A stretch of DNA of 47,101 bases from Arthrobacter sp. (GTDB lineage Bacteria; Actinomycetota; Actinomycetes; Actinomycetales; Micrococcaceae), in assembly GCF_030540645.1 (NCBI RefSeq), contig NZ_JAUNVV010000012.1, forward strand, positions 7,488 through 54,588, given 5' to 3'. Under the pieces are notes generated by a model, which made no database searches, was not told where the DNA came from, and was given only the letters and a program-made list of their open reading frames with translations. Made by a program: the position numbers and the translations under genes. Shown here piece after piece: positions 9,491 to 19,701 of the stretch (positions within the stretch are counted from its first letter, which is position 1; every line of letters starts with the position of its first letter).

Positions 9491-10145
9491 CCTGACCCGG
9501 GTGTTGACGCGAGGCACCATTGCTGCGCTGTGCAGGCCTACCGTGGAGGGGTTGGAGAATGTGCCTGTGGAGGGTCCCTTCATTGTGGCGCCCAACCACT
9601 TGTCCTTCTTTGACTCGGTCATTGTGCAGGCACTGACCCCTCGCCCGGTGTCATTCTTTGCCAAGGCTGAGTACTTCACGGGCAAAGGCCTGAAGGGCAG
9701 GGCCATGAAGTCGTTCTTTGAGTCTGTGCACTCCATTCCCGTGGAACGCGGCGAGCAGGCGGCCAGTGTGCAGGCACTGAAAACCCTGTTGGAGATTCTG
9801 GGCCGTGATGAAGGGGTGGGCATCTATCCCGAAGGCACCAGATCGCGCGACGGCATCCTGTACCGGGGACGCACAGGAGTGGGCTGGCTGGCATTGACCA
9901 CCGGAGCACCGGTGGTGCCCGTGGGCGTCATTGGCACGGAAAAGTTGCAGCCGGCCGGGAAAAAGACGTTCAGGCCGGCGAAGTTCACGCTGCGCTTTGG
10001 CAAGCCGCTCTACTTTGATAAAACCGGCCCGGACCATTCCCTGCCGGCACGCCGCCATGCTACCGACACCATCATGGACGCAATCGCGGAACTGTCCGGG
10101 CAGAAACGCAGCACGAAGTACAACCAGAGCCCCAGCATCGAGTAA
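9477..10145 (+). CDS. 1-acyl-sn-glycerol-3-phosphate acyltransferase-like (PlsC family)
   Basis: A 222-residue member of the lysophospholipid acyltransferase family. The catalytic block NHLSFFD (His41 to Asp46, H-X4-D) and the glycerol-phosphate-binding block EGTRSRDG (119-126) are both present. Such enzymes transfer acyl groups from acyl-CoA or acyl-ACP to lysophosphatidate or related acceptors at the membrane face. The ATG at 9477 is preceded by AGGAG (9463-9467); a longer frame from 9369 lies wholly inside the HAD gene and has no support. The gene overlaps the HAD gene by 14 bases and ends three bases before uvrC, so all three are probably co-transcribed. Which lipid it acylates is unknown. 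Confidence 0.88.
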   Translation: MELYDLTRVLTRGTIAALCRPTVEGLENVPVEGPFIVAPNHLSFFDSVIVQALTPRPVSFFAKAEYFTGKGLKGRAMKSFFESVHSIPVERGEQAASVQALKTLLEILGRDEGVGIYPEGTRSRDGILYRGRTGVGWLALTTGAPVVPVGVIGTEKLQPAGKKTFRPAKFTLRFGKPLYFDKTGPDHSLPARRHATDTIMDAIAELSGQKRSTKYNQSPSIE

Positions 10146-10148
10146 CCC

Positions 10149-12152
10149 ATGGCAAATCCAGAAAGCTACAGGCCCAAACCGGGCGAAATTCCCACAGATC
10201 CCGGCGTCTACCGTTTCCGCGACGAGAACGGGCGCATCATCTACGTCGGCAAGGCCAAAAACCTCCGCTCGCGCCTGAACTCGTACTTTGCCAACCCCGC
10301 GACTTTGCTGCCTAAAACCCATGCCATGGTCCACCACGCGGCCAGCGTGCAGTGGACCATCGTGGGCAGCGAGCTTGAGGCGCTGCAACTCGAATACACG
10401 TGGATCAAGGAATTCACCCCCCGCTACAACTTGGCGTTCCGGGACGACAAAACGTACCCCTACCTCGCTGTTTCCATGGGGGAAAAGTTCCCGCGGGTCC
10501 AAGTCATGCGCGGGGAACGGCGCAAGGGCACAAAATACTTCGGCCCCTATACGGCTGGGGCCATCCGCGAAACCATGGACACGCTGCTGCGCGTGTTCCC
10601 CGTGCGTAGCTGCAGTCCGGGGGTGCTGCGCCGTGCCGAACGCAGCGGTCGCCCCTGCCTGTTGGGCTACATCGACAAGTGCGCGGCCCCGTGCGTGGGT
10701 CGCATCAGCATCGAGGACCACAAGGCACTGGCCCAGGACTTCTGCGATTTCATGAGCGGGGAGGCGAAACGCTTCATCGTGGACCTGGAAAAGCAAATGG
10801 CTGCCGCAGTGGCCGAACTCGACTACGAGTTGGCTGCCCGGCTGCGCGATGACATCATCGCCTTGCGCAAGGTCTTTGAACGCAACGCCGTGGTGTTGTC
10901 CGAGGACACGAATGTGGATATCTTCGCCATCGAACAAGATGAACTCGAAGCAGCGGTCCAAGTGTTTTACGTGCGCGGCGGGCGCATCAAGGGCCAGCGC
11001 GGCTGGGTGGTGGAAAAAGTGGAGGACGCCACGCCCGCCGAATTGTGGGAGCGCCTCATGCAGCAGGTCTACGGGGAGGAGGCAGCGCAGCCGGAGGCCA
11101 TACCGCGGCAAATCCTTGTGCCCGAACTTCCCTCCAACCATGAGGAACTGGCTGTGTGGCTGGGTGGGCTGCGCCACGGCAAGGTGTCCATCAAGGTGCC
11201 CCAGCGCGGAGACAAGGCGGCGCTGATGGACACCGTCCAGGCCAATGCGCGCCAGGCCATGATTCTGCACAAATCACGACGCGCGGGCGACCTCACCACC
11301 CGTTCCCTCGCCCTGCAGGAGCTGCAGGAGGCCCTCGAACTGCCCATGCCACTGCTGCGCATTGAGTGTTATGACATCTCCCACGTGCAGGGCACCAATG
11401 TGGTGGCGTCGATGGTGGTGGTGGAAGACGGACTGTCCAAGAAGAGCGAGTACCGCAAGTTCGCCATTACCGGTGATGCCGCCATCGACGACACAGCCTC
11501 CATGCATGACGTGATCACCCGGCGCTTCAAGAACTACCTTGCGGAAAAAGCAGAACGTGCGCAACAGGTGTCAGTCAGTGGGGAAGTCGGTGCCGCTCAG
11601 CCGATGGGTGCGGGGGAGGCCGGGATGCTGCCCAAGTCAAAGTTTGCCTACCCGCCCAACCTGGTGGTGGTGGACGGCGGTGTGCCCCAGGTCAATGCTG
11701 CCGCCCGTGCCCTTGCCGAGCTGGGTATTGACGACGTCGCCGTGGTGGGCCTGGCCAAACGGCTGGAAGAAGTGTGGGTGCCCGGCAGCGACTTCCCTGT
11801 GATCCTGCCACGGTCGTCGGAAGGGTTGTACCTGCTTCAACGCATCCGTGACGAAGCGCACCGCTTTGCCATCACGTTCCACCGCGCTAAGCGTGGCAAG
11901 GCCATGACTGCCTCAATCCTTGACACCGTTCCAGGGATGGGTGCGGCCAAGCAGAAGAACCTGCTGACGCATTTTGGCTCGCTGAAGAAAATACGCTCGG
12001 CCAGTTTGGAAGAACTTGCGGAGGCGAAGGGTATTGGCCCAGTGCTGGCGCAAGCGATTTTTGACACCGTCAACGCGGCAGGAGCAGGTGCCGGCAGCGT
12101 CGAAGAAGCTGCTCCGGCAGTGAATATGACCACCGGCGAGATTCTTGACTAG
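10149..12152 (+). CDS. uvrC: Excinuclease ABC subunit C (UvrC)
   Basis: UvrC makes the two incisions flanking a lesion after UvrA and UvrB have located it. The 667-residue protein has the N-terminal GIY-YIG nuclease (GVYRFRDENGRIIYVGKA, about 17-35), a conserved cysteine-rich stretch (CLLGYIDKCAAPCVG near 175), the UvrB-interacting UVR motif (ELDYELAARLRDDIIALR near 225), the RNase H-like second nuclease (ECYDISHVQGT, then LVVVDGG with catalytic Asp), and a C-terminal helix-hairpin-helix pair (TVPGMGAAKQKNLL and AKGIGPVLAQAI). All are complete. It heads the conserved uvrC-rapZ-yvcK-whiA block. No LexA box was seen directly upstream, since only three bases separate it from the acyltransferase gene. 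Confidence 0.97.
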   Translation: MANPESYRPKPGEIPTDPGVYRFRDENGRIIYVGKAKNLRSRLNSYFANPATLLPKTHAMVHHAASVQWTIVGSELEALQLEYTWIKEFTPRYNLAFRDDKTYPYLAVSMGEKFPRVQVMRGERRKGTKYFGPYTAGAIRETMDTLLRVFPVRSCSPGVLRRAERSGRPCLLGYIDKCAAPCVGRISIEDHKALAQDFCDFMSGEAKRFIVDLEKQMAAAVAELDYELAARLRDDIIALRKVFERNAVVLSEDTNVDIFAIEQDELEAAVQVFYVRGGRIKGQRGWVVEKVEDATPAELWERLMQQVYGEEAAQPEAIPRQILVPELPSNHEELAVWLGGLRHGKVSIKVPQRGDKAALMDTVQANARQAMILHKSRRAGDLTTRSLALQELQEALELPMPLLRIECYDISHVQGTNVVASMVVVEDGLSKKSEYRKFAITGDAAIDDTASMHDVITRRFKNYLAEKAERAQQVSVSGEVGAAQPMGAGEAGMLPKSKFAYPPNLVVVDGGVPQVNAAARALAELGIDDVAVVGLAKRLEEVWVPGSDFPVILPRSSEGLYLLQRIRDEAHRFAITFHRAKRGKAMTASILDTVPGMGAAKQKNLLTHFGSLKKIRSASLEELAEAKGIGPVLAQAIFDTVNAAGAGAGSVEEAAPAVNMTTGEILD

Positions 12153-12218
12153 GCTTGCAGGGTGGCAACGGCCAATAGCGCCCGCCACGCACAGGCAACC
12201 AACCGACAGGGAAGAGCA

Positions 12219-13139
12219 ATGACCGAACAGCAAGACCCAACCGTCGAAGACGTGGAATTGACACCCGTGAAGCCTGTTGAATCGGAACTGCTGGTGGTCA
12301 CGGGCATGTCCGGGGCCGGACGCAGTACTGCTGCCAACGCGCTGGAGGACCACGGCTGGTACGTCATTGAGAACCTGCCCCCGCAGATGCTGGGCACCTT
12401 GTCGGAGCTCGTGGCACGGATGCCGGCAGCGCTGCCCAAGCTCGCCGTTGTCGTCGATGTTCGCGGCAAGGCGCTCTTTGCCGACATCCGTGACTCCCTC
12501 AACGCGCTTTCCGCAGCTGGGGTGGCCTACCGGGTGCTGTTCCTGGATGCCAGCGACGACACCCTGGTCCGCCGGTTTGAACAAGGCCGCCGCCCGCACC
12601 CGCTCCAAAAGGATGGCCGCATCCTTGACGGCATTGCGGCCGAAAGGTTGCTGCTGGCGGATATGAAGTCGCAGGCGGAAATCGTGCTTGACACCTCCGT
12701 CATGAACGTCCACCAGCTCGGCACGGCAGTCACTGAGCTGTTCTCCGAATCAGGCCCCGTGGTGTTGTCCCTGACGGTGATGAGCTTTGGTTTCAAGTAC
12801 GGTCTGCCGGTGGATGCCAACTATGTTGCGGACGTGCGCTTCATCCCCAACCCGCACTGGATTCCCCAGCTGCGCCCGCTGACCGGTCAGGATGAGGCGG
12901 TCAGCAACTTCGTGCTCAAGGACAATGGGGCTGCGGACTTCGTTGACCGCTATGTCCACGCCCTGGAACCGGTGCTTGAGGGCTACCGCCGCGAAAACAA
13001 GCACTACGCCACGATCGCCGTAGGTTGCACCGGCGGAAAGCATCGCTCGGTGGCAGTCGCCATTGAGCTGGCAAAACGCCTGAGCCAGCTGCCGCGTGTG
13101 ACCACCAGCATCCGGCACCGCGATCTGGGCCGGGAGTAG
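12219..13139 (+). CDS. rapZ: RapZ/YvcJ-family nucleotide-binding protein
   Basis: A 306-residue P-loop protein with the Walker A variant GMSGAGRS (29-36), where arginine replaces lysine as is usual for the family, the ENLPPQML block, a Walker B-like stretch [13 protein letters not shown], and the C-terminal signature [10 protein letters not shown]. In Escherichia coli RapZ is an RNase E adaptor controlling glucosamine-6-phosphate synthase through small RNAs; in Gram-positives YvcJ is a GTP/ATP-binding protein of less certain role, and the actinobacterial function is not settled. The ATG at 12219 is chosen because AGGGAAGA lies just upstream; the frame is open to 12162, but that reading adds 19 weakly conserved residues. 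Two bases separate it from the yvcK-like gene. Confidence 0.92.
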   Translation: MTEQQDPTVEDVELTPVKPVESELLVVTGMSGAGRSTAANALEDHGWYVIENLPPQMLGTLSELVARMPAALPKLAVVVDVRGKALFADIRDSLNALSAAGVAYRVLFLDASDDTLVRRFEQGRRPHPLQKDGRILDGIAAERLLLADMKSQAEIVLDTSVMNVHQLGTAVTELFSESGPVVLSLTVMSFGFKYGLPVDANYVADVRFIPNPHWIPQLRPLTGQDEAVSNFVLKDNGAADFVDRYVHALEPVLEGYRRENKHYATIAVGCTGGKHRSVAVAIELAKRLSQLPRVTTSIRHRDLGRE

Positions 13140-13141
13140 GC

Positions 13142-14137
13142 GTGTACACGGGAATCCTGCCGATCATCCCCGCGGCGAGCAAACTGCCAAGCCCCGACGC
13201 CGGTGTGCGCGTTGCCGCACTCGGAGGCGGGCACGGACTGTCCGCATCCCTGTCCGCGCTGCGTCTGCTGACAGGGAACATCACTGCCGTTGTCACTGTC
13301 GCGGACGACGGCGGCTCCTCCGGGCGCCTGCGCGAAGAGTTGGGTGTCCTTCCGCCGGGAGACTTGCGGATGGCCCTGGCCGCGCTGTGTGATGACACCG
13401 ACTGGGGCCGCACGTGGCGTGACGTCATGCAGCACCGCTTCAGTTCCAAGGAAGGCGTCACCGGGTCGCTGGACAACCACGCTCTCGGGAACCTGCTCAT
13501 CGTCACCCTGTGGGAGCTGCTGGGAGACACCGTGGCAGGCCTGCGCTGGGCTGGTGCCCTCTTGGGCGCGCGCGGGGAGGTGCTGCCGATGGCCAGCGTC
13601 CCGCTGACCATCGAAGGGCACGTGCGCGGCAACGGGACACCGGGGCAGCTGATCCGCGGCCAGTCACTGCTGGCCAAAGCTGGCGAAGTGGAAAACGTGC
13701 AGCTAGTGCCACAGGATGCCCCGGCTTGCACCGAAGCCGTTGCGGCCATACGCAACGCCGACTGGGTGGTGCTGGGACCAGGTTCCTGGTACACCTCGGT
13801 GCTGCCGCACCTGCTGCTGCCGACCATGCGTGAGGCGTTGTGCAGCACCAGTGCCAAACGCCTGCTCACCATGAACCTGGACGTCAATGATGCCGAGGCG
13901 GTGGGCATGAACGCAGCCGACCATTTGCATGTGATCTCACGCTACGCCCCCAACTTCAGTGTCGACGTTGTGCTGGCCGACCCGCATTCGGTGGGAGACC
14001 TGGTCGAGTTTAAGGAAGCAGCCGCCATGATCGGGGCAGAGGTTGTCTTTGCCCAGGTGGGAAGTTCCACCGGCACGGCCGTCCACGACCCGCTGCGTCT
14101 GGCAGCTGCATACCGCGATATTTTTGGGGAACACTAA
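13142..14137 (+). CDS. yvcK: YvcK/CofD-like gluconeogenesis factor
   Basis: A 331-residue member of the YvcK family (CofD-like fold, UDP-sugar binding). Motifs seen: GGGHGLSASL near residue 28, VADDGGSSGRLREELGVLPPGDLRMAL (about 55-80), the LDNHALGNLLI block, and GPGSWYTSVLPHLL. YvcK proteins bind UDP-GlcNAc and are needed for normal shape and growth on gluconeogenic carbon; in mycobacteria the homologue CuvA acts at the cell pole in wall growth. The start is GTG, two bases after the rapZ stop. The gene therefore sits in a tight rapZ-yvcK-whiA unit that is conserved through Gram-positive bacteria. The name is a family call, not proof of the role. Confidence 0.92.
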   Translation: MYTGILPIIPAASKLPSPDAGVRVAALGGGHGLSASLSALRLLTGNITAVVTVADDGGSSGRLREELGVLPPGDLRMALAALCDDTDWGRTWRDVMQHRFSSKEGVTGSLDNHALGNLLIVTLWELLGDTVAGLRWAGALLGARGEVLPMASVPLTIEGHVRGNGTPGQLIRGQSLLAKAGEVENVQLVPQDAPACTEAVAAIRNADWVVLGPGSWYTSVLPHLLLPTMREALCSTSAKRLLTMNLDVNDAEAVGMNAADHLHVISRYAPNFSVDVVLADPHSVGDLVEFKEAAAMIGAEVVFAQVGSSTGTAVHDPLRLAAAYRDIFGEH

Positions 14138-14162
14138 TGCTCGTGAAAGTGAAGGCTGAACC

Positions 14163-15143
14163 ATGGCGCTGACAGCTGCCGTTAAAGAGGAATTGTCCCG
14201 GCTTGACGTGAAGAAGTCCTCGGTGCGCAAGGCCGAAGTGTCAGCACTGCTGCGCTTTGCCGGCGGACTTCACATCGTCTCCGGGCGCATTGTCATTGAA
14301 GCCGAAGTGGACACAGCGGCCACCGCGCGGCGCCTGCGGGCGGCCATTGCCGAAATGTATGGGCATCAAAGTGAAATCGTCGTGGTTTCCGGCGGCGGCC
14401 TGCGCCGCGGCAGCCGCTATGTGGTGCGTGTAGTGCGCGACGGCGAGGCACTGGCCCGGCAGAGCGGTTTGCTGGACGGGCGGGGCCGGCCCGTGCGCGG
14501 CCTGCCGTCCGCCGTCGTCAACGGCTCCACCGCTGACGCCGAGGCTGTGTGGCGCGGGGCATTCCTGGCCCATGGTTCGCTGACGGAACCAGGACGTTCC
14601 TCAGCCCTTGAAGTCACCTGCCCGGGCCCCGAAGCAGCACTGGCGCTGGTGGGTGCTGCACGGCGGCTGGACATTTCCGCCAAGGCCCGTGACGTGCGGG
14701 GCATCGACCGGGTGGTCATTCGTGACGGCGATACCATCGCTGCACTGTTGGTGCGCATGGGCGCCCATGACACGTTCCTTGTCTGGGAGGAACGGCGCAT
14801 GCGCAAGGAAGTGCGGGCCACGGCCAACCGCCTCGCCAATTTCGACGACGCCAATCTGCGCCGCTCGGCACAGGCCGCAGTCGCTGCCGGCGCCCGTGTT
14901 GAACGGGCTCTGGAAATTTTGGGCGAGGACGTCCCGGACCACTTGAAGTACGCCGGGGCACTGCGTGTGGCTCACAAGCAGGCGAGTCTTGATGAGCTGG
15001 GCCGGCTTGCCGACCCGCCGCTGACGAAGGACGCCATTGCCGGACGGATCCGGCGCCTGCTTGCCATGGCAGACAAAAAGGCGAAAGATACTGGTATCCC
15101 GGGCACTGAGTCGAATGTCACTTTTGACATGCTCGATGGCTAG
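14163..15143 (+). CDS. whiA: Sporulation/division regulator WhiA
   Basis: WhiA joins a LAGLIDADG-homing-endonuclease-like domain to a C-terminal helix-turn-helix. The 326-residue product shows the conserved start [12 protein letters not shown], the block [16 protein letters not shown], the central [14 protein letters not shown], and the C-terminal HTH stretch [31 protein letters not shown]. In Streptomyces it works with WhiB to switch on division genes at sporulation. It is also present in non-sporulating actinobacteria and Firmicutes, where it influences division and chromosome handling. The gene has its own ribosome site (GAAGG about ten bases before the ATG) after a 25-base gap and closes the uvrC-rapZ-yvcK-whiA block. 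Confidence 0.95.
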   Translation: MALTAAVKEELSRLDVKKSSVRKAEVSALLRFAGGLHIVSGRIVIEAEVDTAATARRLRAAIAEMYGHQSEIVVVSGGGLRRGSRYVVRVVRDGEALARQSGLLDGRGRPVRGLPSAVVNGSTADAEAVWRGAFLAHGSLTEPGRSSALEVTCPGPEAALALVGAARRLDISAKARDVRGIDRVVIRDGDTIAALLVRMGAHDTFLVWEERRMRKEVRATANRLANFDDANLRRSAQAAVAAGARVERALEILGEDVPDHLKYAGALRVAHKQASLDELGRLADPPLTKDAIAGRIRRLLAMADKKAKDTGIPGTESNVTFDMLDG

Positions 15144-15168
15144 GACGCCTAGTATGAAAGAGTAGAGA

Positions 15169-15198
15169 GCGGAGCCGCCGCAGAGACGGTGGTTCCGC
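15169..15198. other. 12-bp stem-loop between whiA and sodA
   Basis: GCGGAGCCGCCG (15169-15180) pairs with CGGTGGTTCCGC (15187-15198), with two G-T pairs and the six-base loop CAGAGA. No T-run follows, so it is not a classic intrinsic terminator. It could be a factor-dependent or processing structure for the whiA transcript, or part of the sodA 5' untranslated region, whose GTG lies 53 bases further on. Confidence 0.4.
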
Positions 15199-15250
15199 GT
15201 CCGGGGCTCGGCTCCGGTCAGACACCAAGAAGAATCGCAATGGAGGAACA

Positions 15251-15874
15251 GTGACTAAGTACACACTTCCGGAACTCAGCTATGATTACGCTGCCCTGGA
15301 ACCGAATATTTCCGCCCGCATCATGGAATTGCACCACAGCAAGCACCACGCCGCCTACGTGGCTGGCGCGAACACTGCAATGGACCAGCTCGCCGAAGCC
15401 CGCGAAAGCAACAACTTCGCCAACGTCGCCAAGTACTCCAAGGATTTGGCCTTCAACCTGGGCGGTCACACCAACCACTCGATCTTCTGGAACAACCTTT
15501 CCCCCGAAGGCGGCGACAAGCCCGAGGGTGAACTGGCCGCAGCCATTGACGACGCCTTTGGTTCCTTTGACGCTTTCCGCGCGCACTTCACAGCTGCAGC
15601 CATGGGCATCCAGGGCTCCGGCTGGGCATTGCTGTCCTTTGAAGGCCTCGGCGGCAACCTGCTCATCGAGCAGCTGTTCGACCAGCAGGGCAACATCCCC
15701 GTAGCCACGACACCGCTGCTCATGCTGGACATGTGGGAGCACGCTTTCTACCTCGACTACGTCAATGTGAAGGCAGACTACGTCAAGGCATTCTGGAACA
15801 TTGTGAACTGGGCGGACGTCTCCAAGCGTTTCGCAGCGGCCAGCAAGAACGCCACCGGCCTGATCCTGCCGTAG
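15251..15874 (+). CDS. sodA: Superoxide dismutase, Fe/Mn family
   Basis: A 207-residue superoxide dismutase that converts superoxide to hydrogen peroxide and oxygen in the cytoplasm. Metal ligands can be placed: His28 in [11 protein letters not shown], His76 in [10 protein letters not shown], and Asp160 and His164 in [13 protein letters not shown]. The active-site glutamine is Gln121 in GIQGSGW, the position used by Mn-type and cambialistic enzymes, so manganese is the more likely metal; sequence alone does not settle this. Its length is normal and all four ligands are intact. The GTG start at 15251 is preceded by a GGAGGA ribosome site at 15242-15247. It is monocistronic, with a stem-loop on each side. 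Confidence 0.96.
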   Translation: MTKYTLPELSYDYAALEPNISARIMELHHSKHHAAYVAGANTAMDQLAEARESNNFANVAKYSKDLAFNLGGHTNHSIFWNNLSPEGGDKPEGELAAAIDDAFGSFDAFRAHFTAAAMGIQGSGWALLSFEGLGGNLLIEQLFDQQGNIPVATTPLLMLDMWEHAFYLDYVNVKADYVKAFWNIVNWADVSKRFAAASKNATGLILP

Positions 15875-15939
15875 GCACAAGGCCCGAGATGCAGGGCCCC
15901 AAGGTTGCGAAGACGCAGCTGGCACATGCAATATTTGGG

Positions 15940-15968
15940 GCCCGCTCCGTAAGATTTCCGGAGCGGGC
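15940..15968 (+). terminator. Stem-loop after sodA
   Basis: GCCCGCTCCG (15940-15949) and CGGAGCGGGC (15959-15968) form a perfect 10-bp stem around a nine-base loop, 66 bases after the sodA stop. There is no T-run behind it, which is common for actinobacterial terminators; termination here is likely but not certain. Confidence 0.55.
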
Positions 15969-15987
15969 TCCAGAGTAAGTAATATAG

Positions 15988-17124
<1,137 letters not shown>

Positions 17125-17132
17125 GGATACGA

Positions 17133-18440
17133 ATGACACTCCACACCCTCAGCGAACTCATCGATGAAGGTGTCCGCGGGCGGTACGTTCTGGTTCGAAG
17201 TGACCTGAACGTGCCGCTCGACGGCTCACTCGTCAGTGACGATGGACGCATCAAGGCGTCCCTGCCTGTGATCACGGCATTGGCCAACGCCGGTGCGCGT
17301 GTCCTCGTGGCAGCCCACTTGGGCCGTCCCAAGGGCGCCCCTGAAGCCAAGTATTCGCTCGCTCCTGCCGTTGCACGGCTGGCCGAGTTGGCGCCCGCAT
17401 TGCAGGCAACGCTTGCTGCGGACACCACGGGCCCCGCTGCAAAGGCTGGCGCGGAGGCGCTGGCCGACGGTTCGGTGCTGGTGCTGGAGAACGTCCGCTT
17501 TGACGCTCGTGAGACGTCCAAGGACGACGGCGAACGCGCGGCTTTTGCGGCCGAGCTCGCCTCCCTCACGGGGGACAACGGCGCTTATGTGGACGATGCC
17601 TTTGGCGCCGTTCACCGCAAGCATGCCAGTGTGTATGACATCGCCAAGGCGCTGCCGTCGTACCAGGGCGACCTGGTGCGTGCAGAGTTGGAAGTGCTGC
17701 GGAAGCTGACCACCGATTCGGAACGGCCCTACGTGGTAGTGCTGGGTGGTTCGAAGGTTTCGGACAAGCTGGCCGTCATTGACAACCTCATTGGCAAGGC
17801 AGATTCAATCCTTGTTGGCGGAGGCATGATGTTTACCTTCCTTGCTGCGCAGGGACACAAGGTGGGCGCCTCGCTGCTTGAAGTGGATCAGATCCCGGTG
17901 GTCAAGGACTACCTGGCCCGCGCGGCGGAAGCTGGCACCAGTTTCGTCTTGCCCACCGACGTTGTTGTGGCGGCAGGCTTCGCAGCCGATGCACAGCACG
18001 AAGTGGTTGCAGCCGATGCCATTGAGGCCAGCGCGTTCGGTGCAAACGGTTTGGGCTTGGACATTGGCCCGGACTCCGGTGCAGCCTTTGCTGCTGCCAT
18101 TGGCACTGCAAAGACCGTGTTCTGGAACGGTCCCATGGGAGTGTTCGAGTTCCCCGCATTTGCCGAAGGGACGCGCGCAGTTGCCGGTGCCCTCAGCGAG
18201 AACAGCAGCAACGGCGGGTTCACCGTGGTGGGCGGCGGCGACTCTGCCTCGGCAGTTCGTTCACTGGGCTTTGCCGATGAATCGTTCGGGCACATCTCCA
18301 CGGGCGGCGGGGCCAGTCTGGAGTACCTTGAAGGTAAGGAACTTCCGGGCCTGCTCGCGCTCGACCGCTTGGACCACACGTGGCGGCAGGGTTTCCCTGC
18401 CGCCACTTTTTGCCGGAACCGACTTTCGGCTCAGAATTGA
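17133..18440 (+). CDS. pgk: Phosphoglycerate kinase with an unusual C-terminal extension
   Basis: Transfers phosphate from 1,3-bisphosphoglycerate to ADP. Family blocks are present: [11 protein letters not shown] near residue 20, [17 protein letters not shown], the hinge [20 protein letters not shown] and [13 protein letters not shown]. The frame gives 435 residues, about 25 more than usual. The protein appears to finish normally at LPGLLALDR (residue 412), then runs on for 23 residues to 18440. Those codons pass straight through a perfect intrinsic terminator at 18380-18411, which normally follows a stop codon. Codon 413 is TTG (18369-18371), one base from TAG, so loss of the stop codon is a simple explanation; a sequencing error is another. 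The catalytic core is intact, so activity is likely kept. Confidence 0.93.
   Translation: MTLHTLSELIDEGVRGRYVLVRSDLNVPLDGSLVSDDGRIKASLPVITALANAGARVLVAAHLGRPKGAPEAKYSLAPAVARLAELAPALQATLAADTTGPAAKAGAEALADGSVLVLENVRFDARETSKDDGERAAFAAELASLTGDNGAYVDDAFGAVHRKHASVYDIAKALPSYQGDLVRAELEVLRKLTTDSERPYVVVLGGSKVSDKLAVIDNLIGKADSILVGGGMMFTFLAAQGHKVGASLLEVDQIPVVKDYLARAAEAGTSFVLPTDVVVAAGFAADAQHEVVAADAIEASAFGANGLGLDIGPDSGAAFAAAIGTAKTVFWNGPMGVFEFPAFAEGTRAVAGALSENSSNGGFTVVGGGDSASAVRSLGFADESFGHISTGGGASLEYLEGKELPGLLALDRLDHTWRQGFPAATFCRNRLSAQN
18380..18411 (+). terminator. Intrinsic terminator lying inside the pgk frame
   Basis: GTGGCGGCAGGG (18380-18391) and CCCTGCCGCCAC (18395-18406) form a perfect 12-bp G+C-rich stem with a TTT loop, followed directly by TTTTT (18407-18411). 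This is a textbook Rho-independent terminator. It should end or attenuate the gap-pgk message before tpiA. It is unusual because pgk translation, as read, continues across it, and a translating ribosome would prevent the hairpin from forming. Confidence 0.85.
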
Positions 18441-18476
18441 CTCAGTTGTACTTAAAGTGATGCAAGAAACGAGAAA

Positions 18477-19295
18477 ATGATGACAACGTCAACCAATGGC
18501 AGCTTCGACCGGACACCGCTGATCGCGGGCAACTGGAAGATGAATATGGACCATGTTCAGGGCATCACGTTGCTGCAGAAGCTCGCCTGGACCCTTTCCG
18601 ATGCACGCCACGACTTTAGCCGGGTGGAAGTTGCCGTCTTCCCCCCTTTCACCGACCTGCGCGGCGTCCAGACTCTGGTGCAGGGTGACAAGCTTGAGCT
18701 GGTTTATGGCGGCCAGGACCTTTCCGAGCAGGACTCCGGCGCCTACACGGGGGACATCTCCGGTGCGTTCCTGAACAAGCTCGGATGCACCTATGTGCTG
18801 GTGGGACACAGCGAACGTCGCAGCATTCACGGCGAGGGCGACGAACTGCTCAACGCCAAGGTCAAGGCAGCGCTCCGCAATGAAGTCACTCCCGTGCTGT
18901 GCGCAGGTGAAGGCCTTGAGATCCGCCAGGCCGGCACCCACGTGGAGCACACACTGGCCCAGGTTCGTGGTGGAGTTGCCGGCCTGAGCGCCGAGCAGGC
19001 CGCGAACCTTGTCATTGCCTACGAACCCGTCTGGGCCATCGGGACAGGCGAAGTTGCCGGACCTGCCGACGCCCAGGAGATGTGTGCAGCGATCCGTGCT
19101 GAACTCGCTGAGCTGTTTGACGGCGAAACCGCAGCCAAGACCCGCCTGCTGTATGGTGGCTCGGTCAAGGCCAGCAACGTTGGTGCCATCATGGCCGAGC
19201 GTGACGTCGACGGCGTGCTGGTGGGCGGGGCAAGCCTGGATGCCGGCGAATTCGCCAGTATTGCCCGTTTTGAAAAGCACCTCGTCACCAAGTAG
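18477..19295 (+). CDS. tpiA: Triosephosphate isomerase
   Basis: Interconverts dihydroxyacetone phosphate and glyceraldehyde 3-phosphate. The 272-residue TIM barrel has the catalytic residues Lys21 (GNWKMN), His111 (VGHSERR) and Glu183 ([11 protein letters not shown]), and the phosphate-binding GGSVKASN and GGASLD loops near the end. Two in-frame ATGs stand in a row (18477 and 18480); ribosome-site complementarity upstream is weak. It lies 36 bases after the pgk frame and behind the pgk-internal terminator, so an own promoter is likely. A -10-like TAAAGT is at 18453-18458, but I see no good -35 partner. Confidence 0.96.
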   Translation: MMTTSTNGSFDRTPLIAGNWKMNMDHVQGITLLQKLAWTLSDARHDFSRVEVAVFPPFTDLRGVQTLVQGDKLELVYGGQDLSEQDSGAYTGDISGAFLNKLGCTYVLVGHSERRSIHGEGDELLNAKVKAALRNEVTPVLCAGEGLEIRQAGTHVEHTLAQVRGGVAGLSAEQAANLVIAYEPVWAIGTGEVAGPADAQEMCAAIRAELAELFDGETAAKTRLLYGGSVKASNVGAIMAERDVDGVLVGGASLDAGEFASIARFEKHLVTK

Positions 19296-19305
19296 CGCCT
19301 GCGCA

Positions 19306-19336
19306 TTGGCTATGTGCCAGTGGACAACGCTAGACT
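19306..19336 (+). promoter_or_regulatory. Promoter candidate for secG
   Basis: TTGGCT (19306-19311) and TAGACT (19331-19336) are separated by 19 bases and resemble -35 and -10 elements of the housekeeping sigma factor. The -10 fits the actinobacterial TANNNT form well; the spacer is a little long. The inferred start of transcription is near 19343, about 28 bases before the secG GTG. Confidence 0.4.
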
Positions 19337-19370
19337 TTACCCAAATCGTTAACATGGCGAAAGGCCACTA

Positions 19371-19622
19371 GTGCAAACACTACAAATTGCCCTGCAGATT
19401 CTCCTGGGCGTCACCAGCTTGCTGCTGACCCTGTTGATCCTGCTGCACAAGGGGCGCGGCGGCGGCCTGTCAGACATGTTTGGTGGTGGCATGAGCTCAA
19501 ACCTCGGTTCCTCCGGTGTGGCTGAGCGCAACCTCAACCGCTTCACGGTGATCCTGGGCCTCGTATGGGGTGCGGTCATCATCGGCCTGGGCCTCATTAT
19601 GTCCTACGGAAACGTCAACTAG
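19371..19622 (+). CDS. secG: Preprotein translocase subunit SecG
   Basis: A small membrane subunit that supports SecYEG during protein export. The 83 residues form two transmembrane helices (about 3-24 and 55-77) joined by the conserved glycine-rich cytoplasmic loop HKGRGGGLSDMFGG and the SSGVAERNLNRFT block. This is a standard actinobacterial SecG of normal length. The start is GTG at 19371, with GAAAGG a few bases upstream. As in other actinobacteria it follows tpiA, and it ends at a strong terminator facing the convergent pgl gene. Confidence 0.95.
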   Translation: MQTLQIALQILLGVTSLLLTLLILLHKGRGGGLSDMFGGGMSSNLGSSGVAERNLNRFTVILGLVWGAVIIGLGLIMSYGNVN

Positions 19623-19646
19623 CTTCTGCTCCACGCAAGAACAAGT

Positions 19647-19690
19647 AAAAAGAGGTCCCGCCCGGCACATGCCGGGCGGGACCTCTTTTT
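19647..19690. terminator. Bidirectional intrinsic terminator between secG and pgl
   Basis: The left arm 19647-19666 (AAAAAGAGGTCCCGCCCGGC) and right arm 19671-19690 are perfect reverse complements over 20 bp with the four-base loop ACAT. A-run on one side and T-run on the other make it work in both directions, serving secG from the left and pgl (stop at 19702) from the right. Confidence 0.95.
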
Positions 19691-19701
19691 ACTGACAGGT
19701 T

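Noticed and set aside
9651-11270. 539-residue minus-strand frame
   Set aside because: Antisense to the acyltransferase and uvrC, both with clear catalytic motifs; His/Gln/Ala-rich low-complexity translation.
14241-14854. Minus-strand frames opposite whiA
   Set aside because: Shadows of the whiA coding sequence; no motif or ribosome site.
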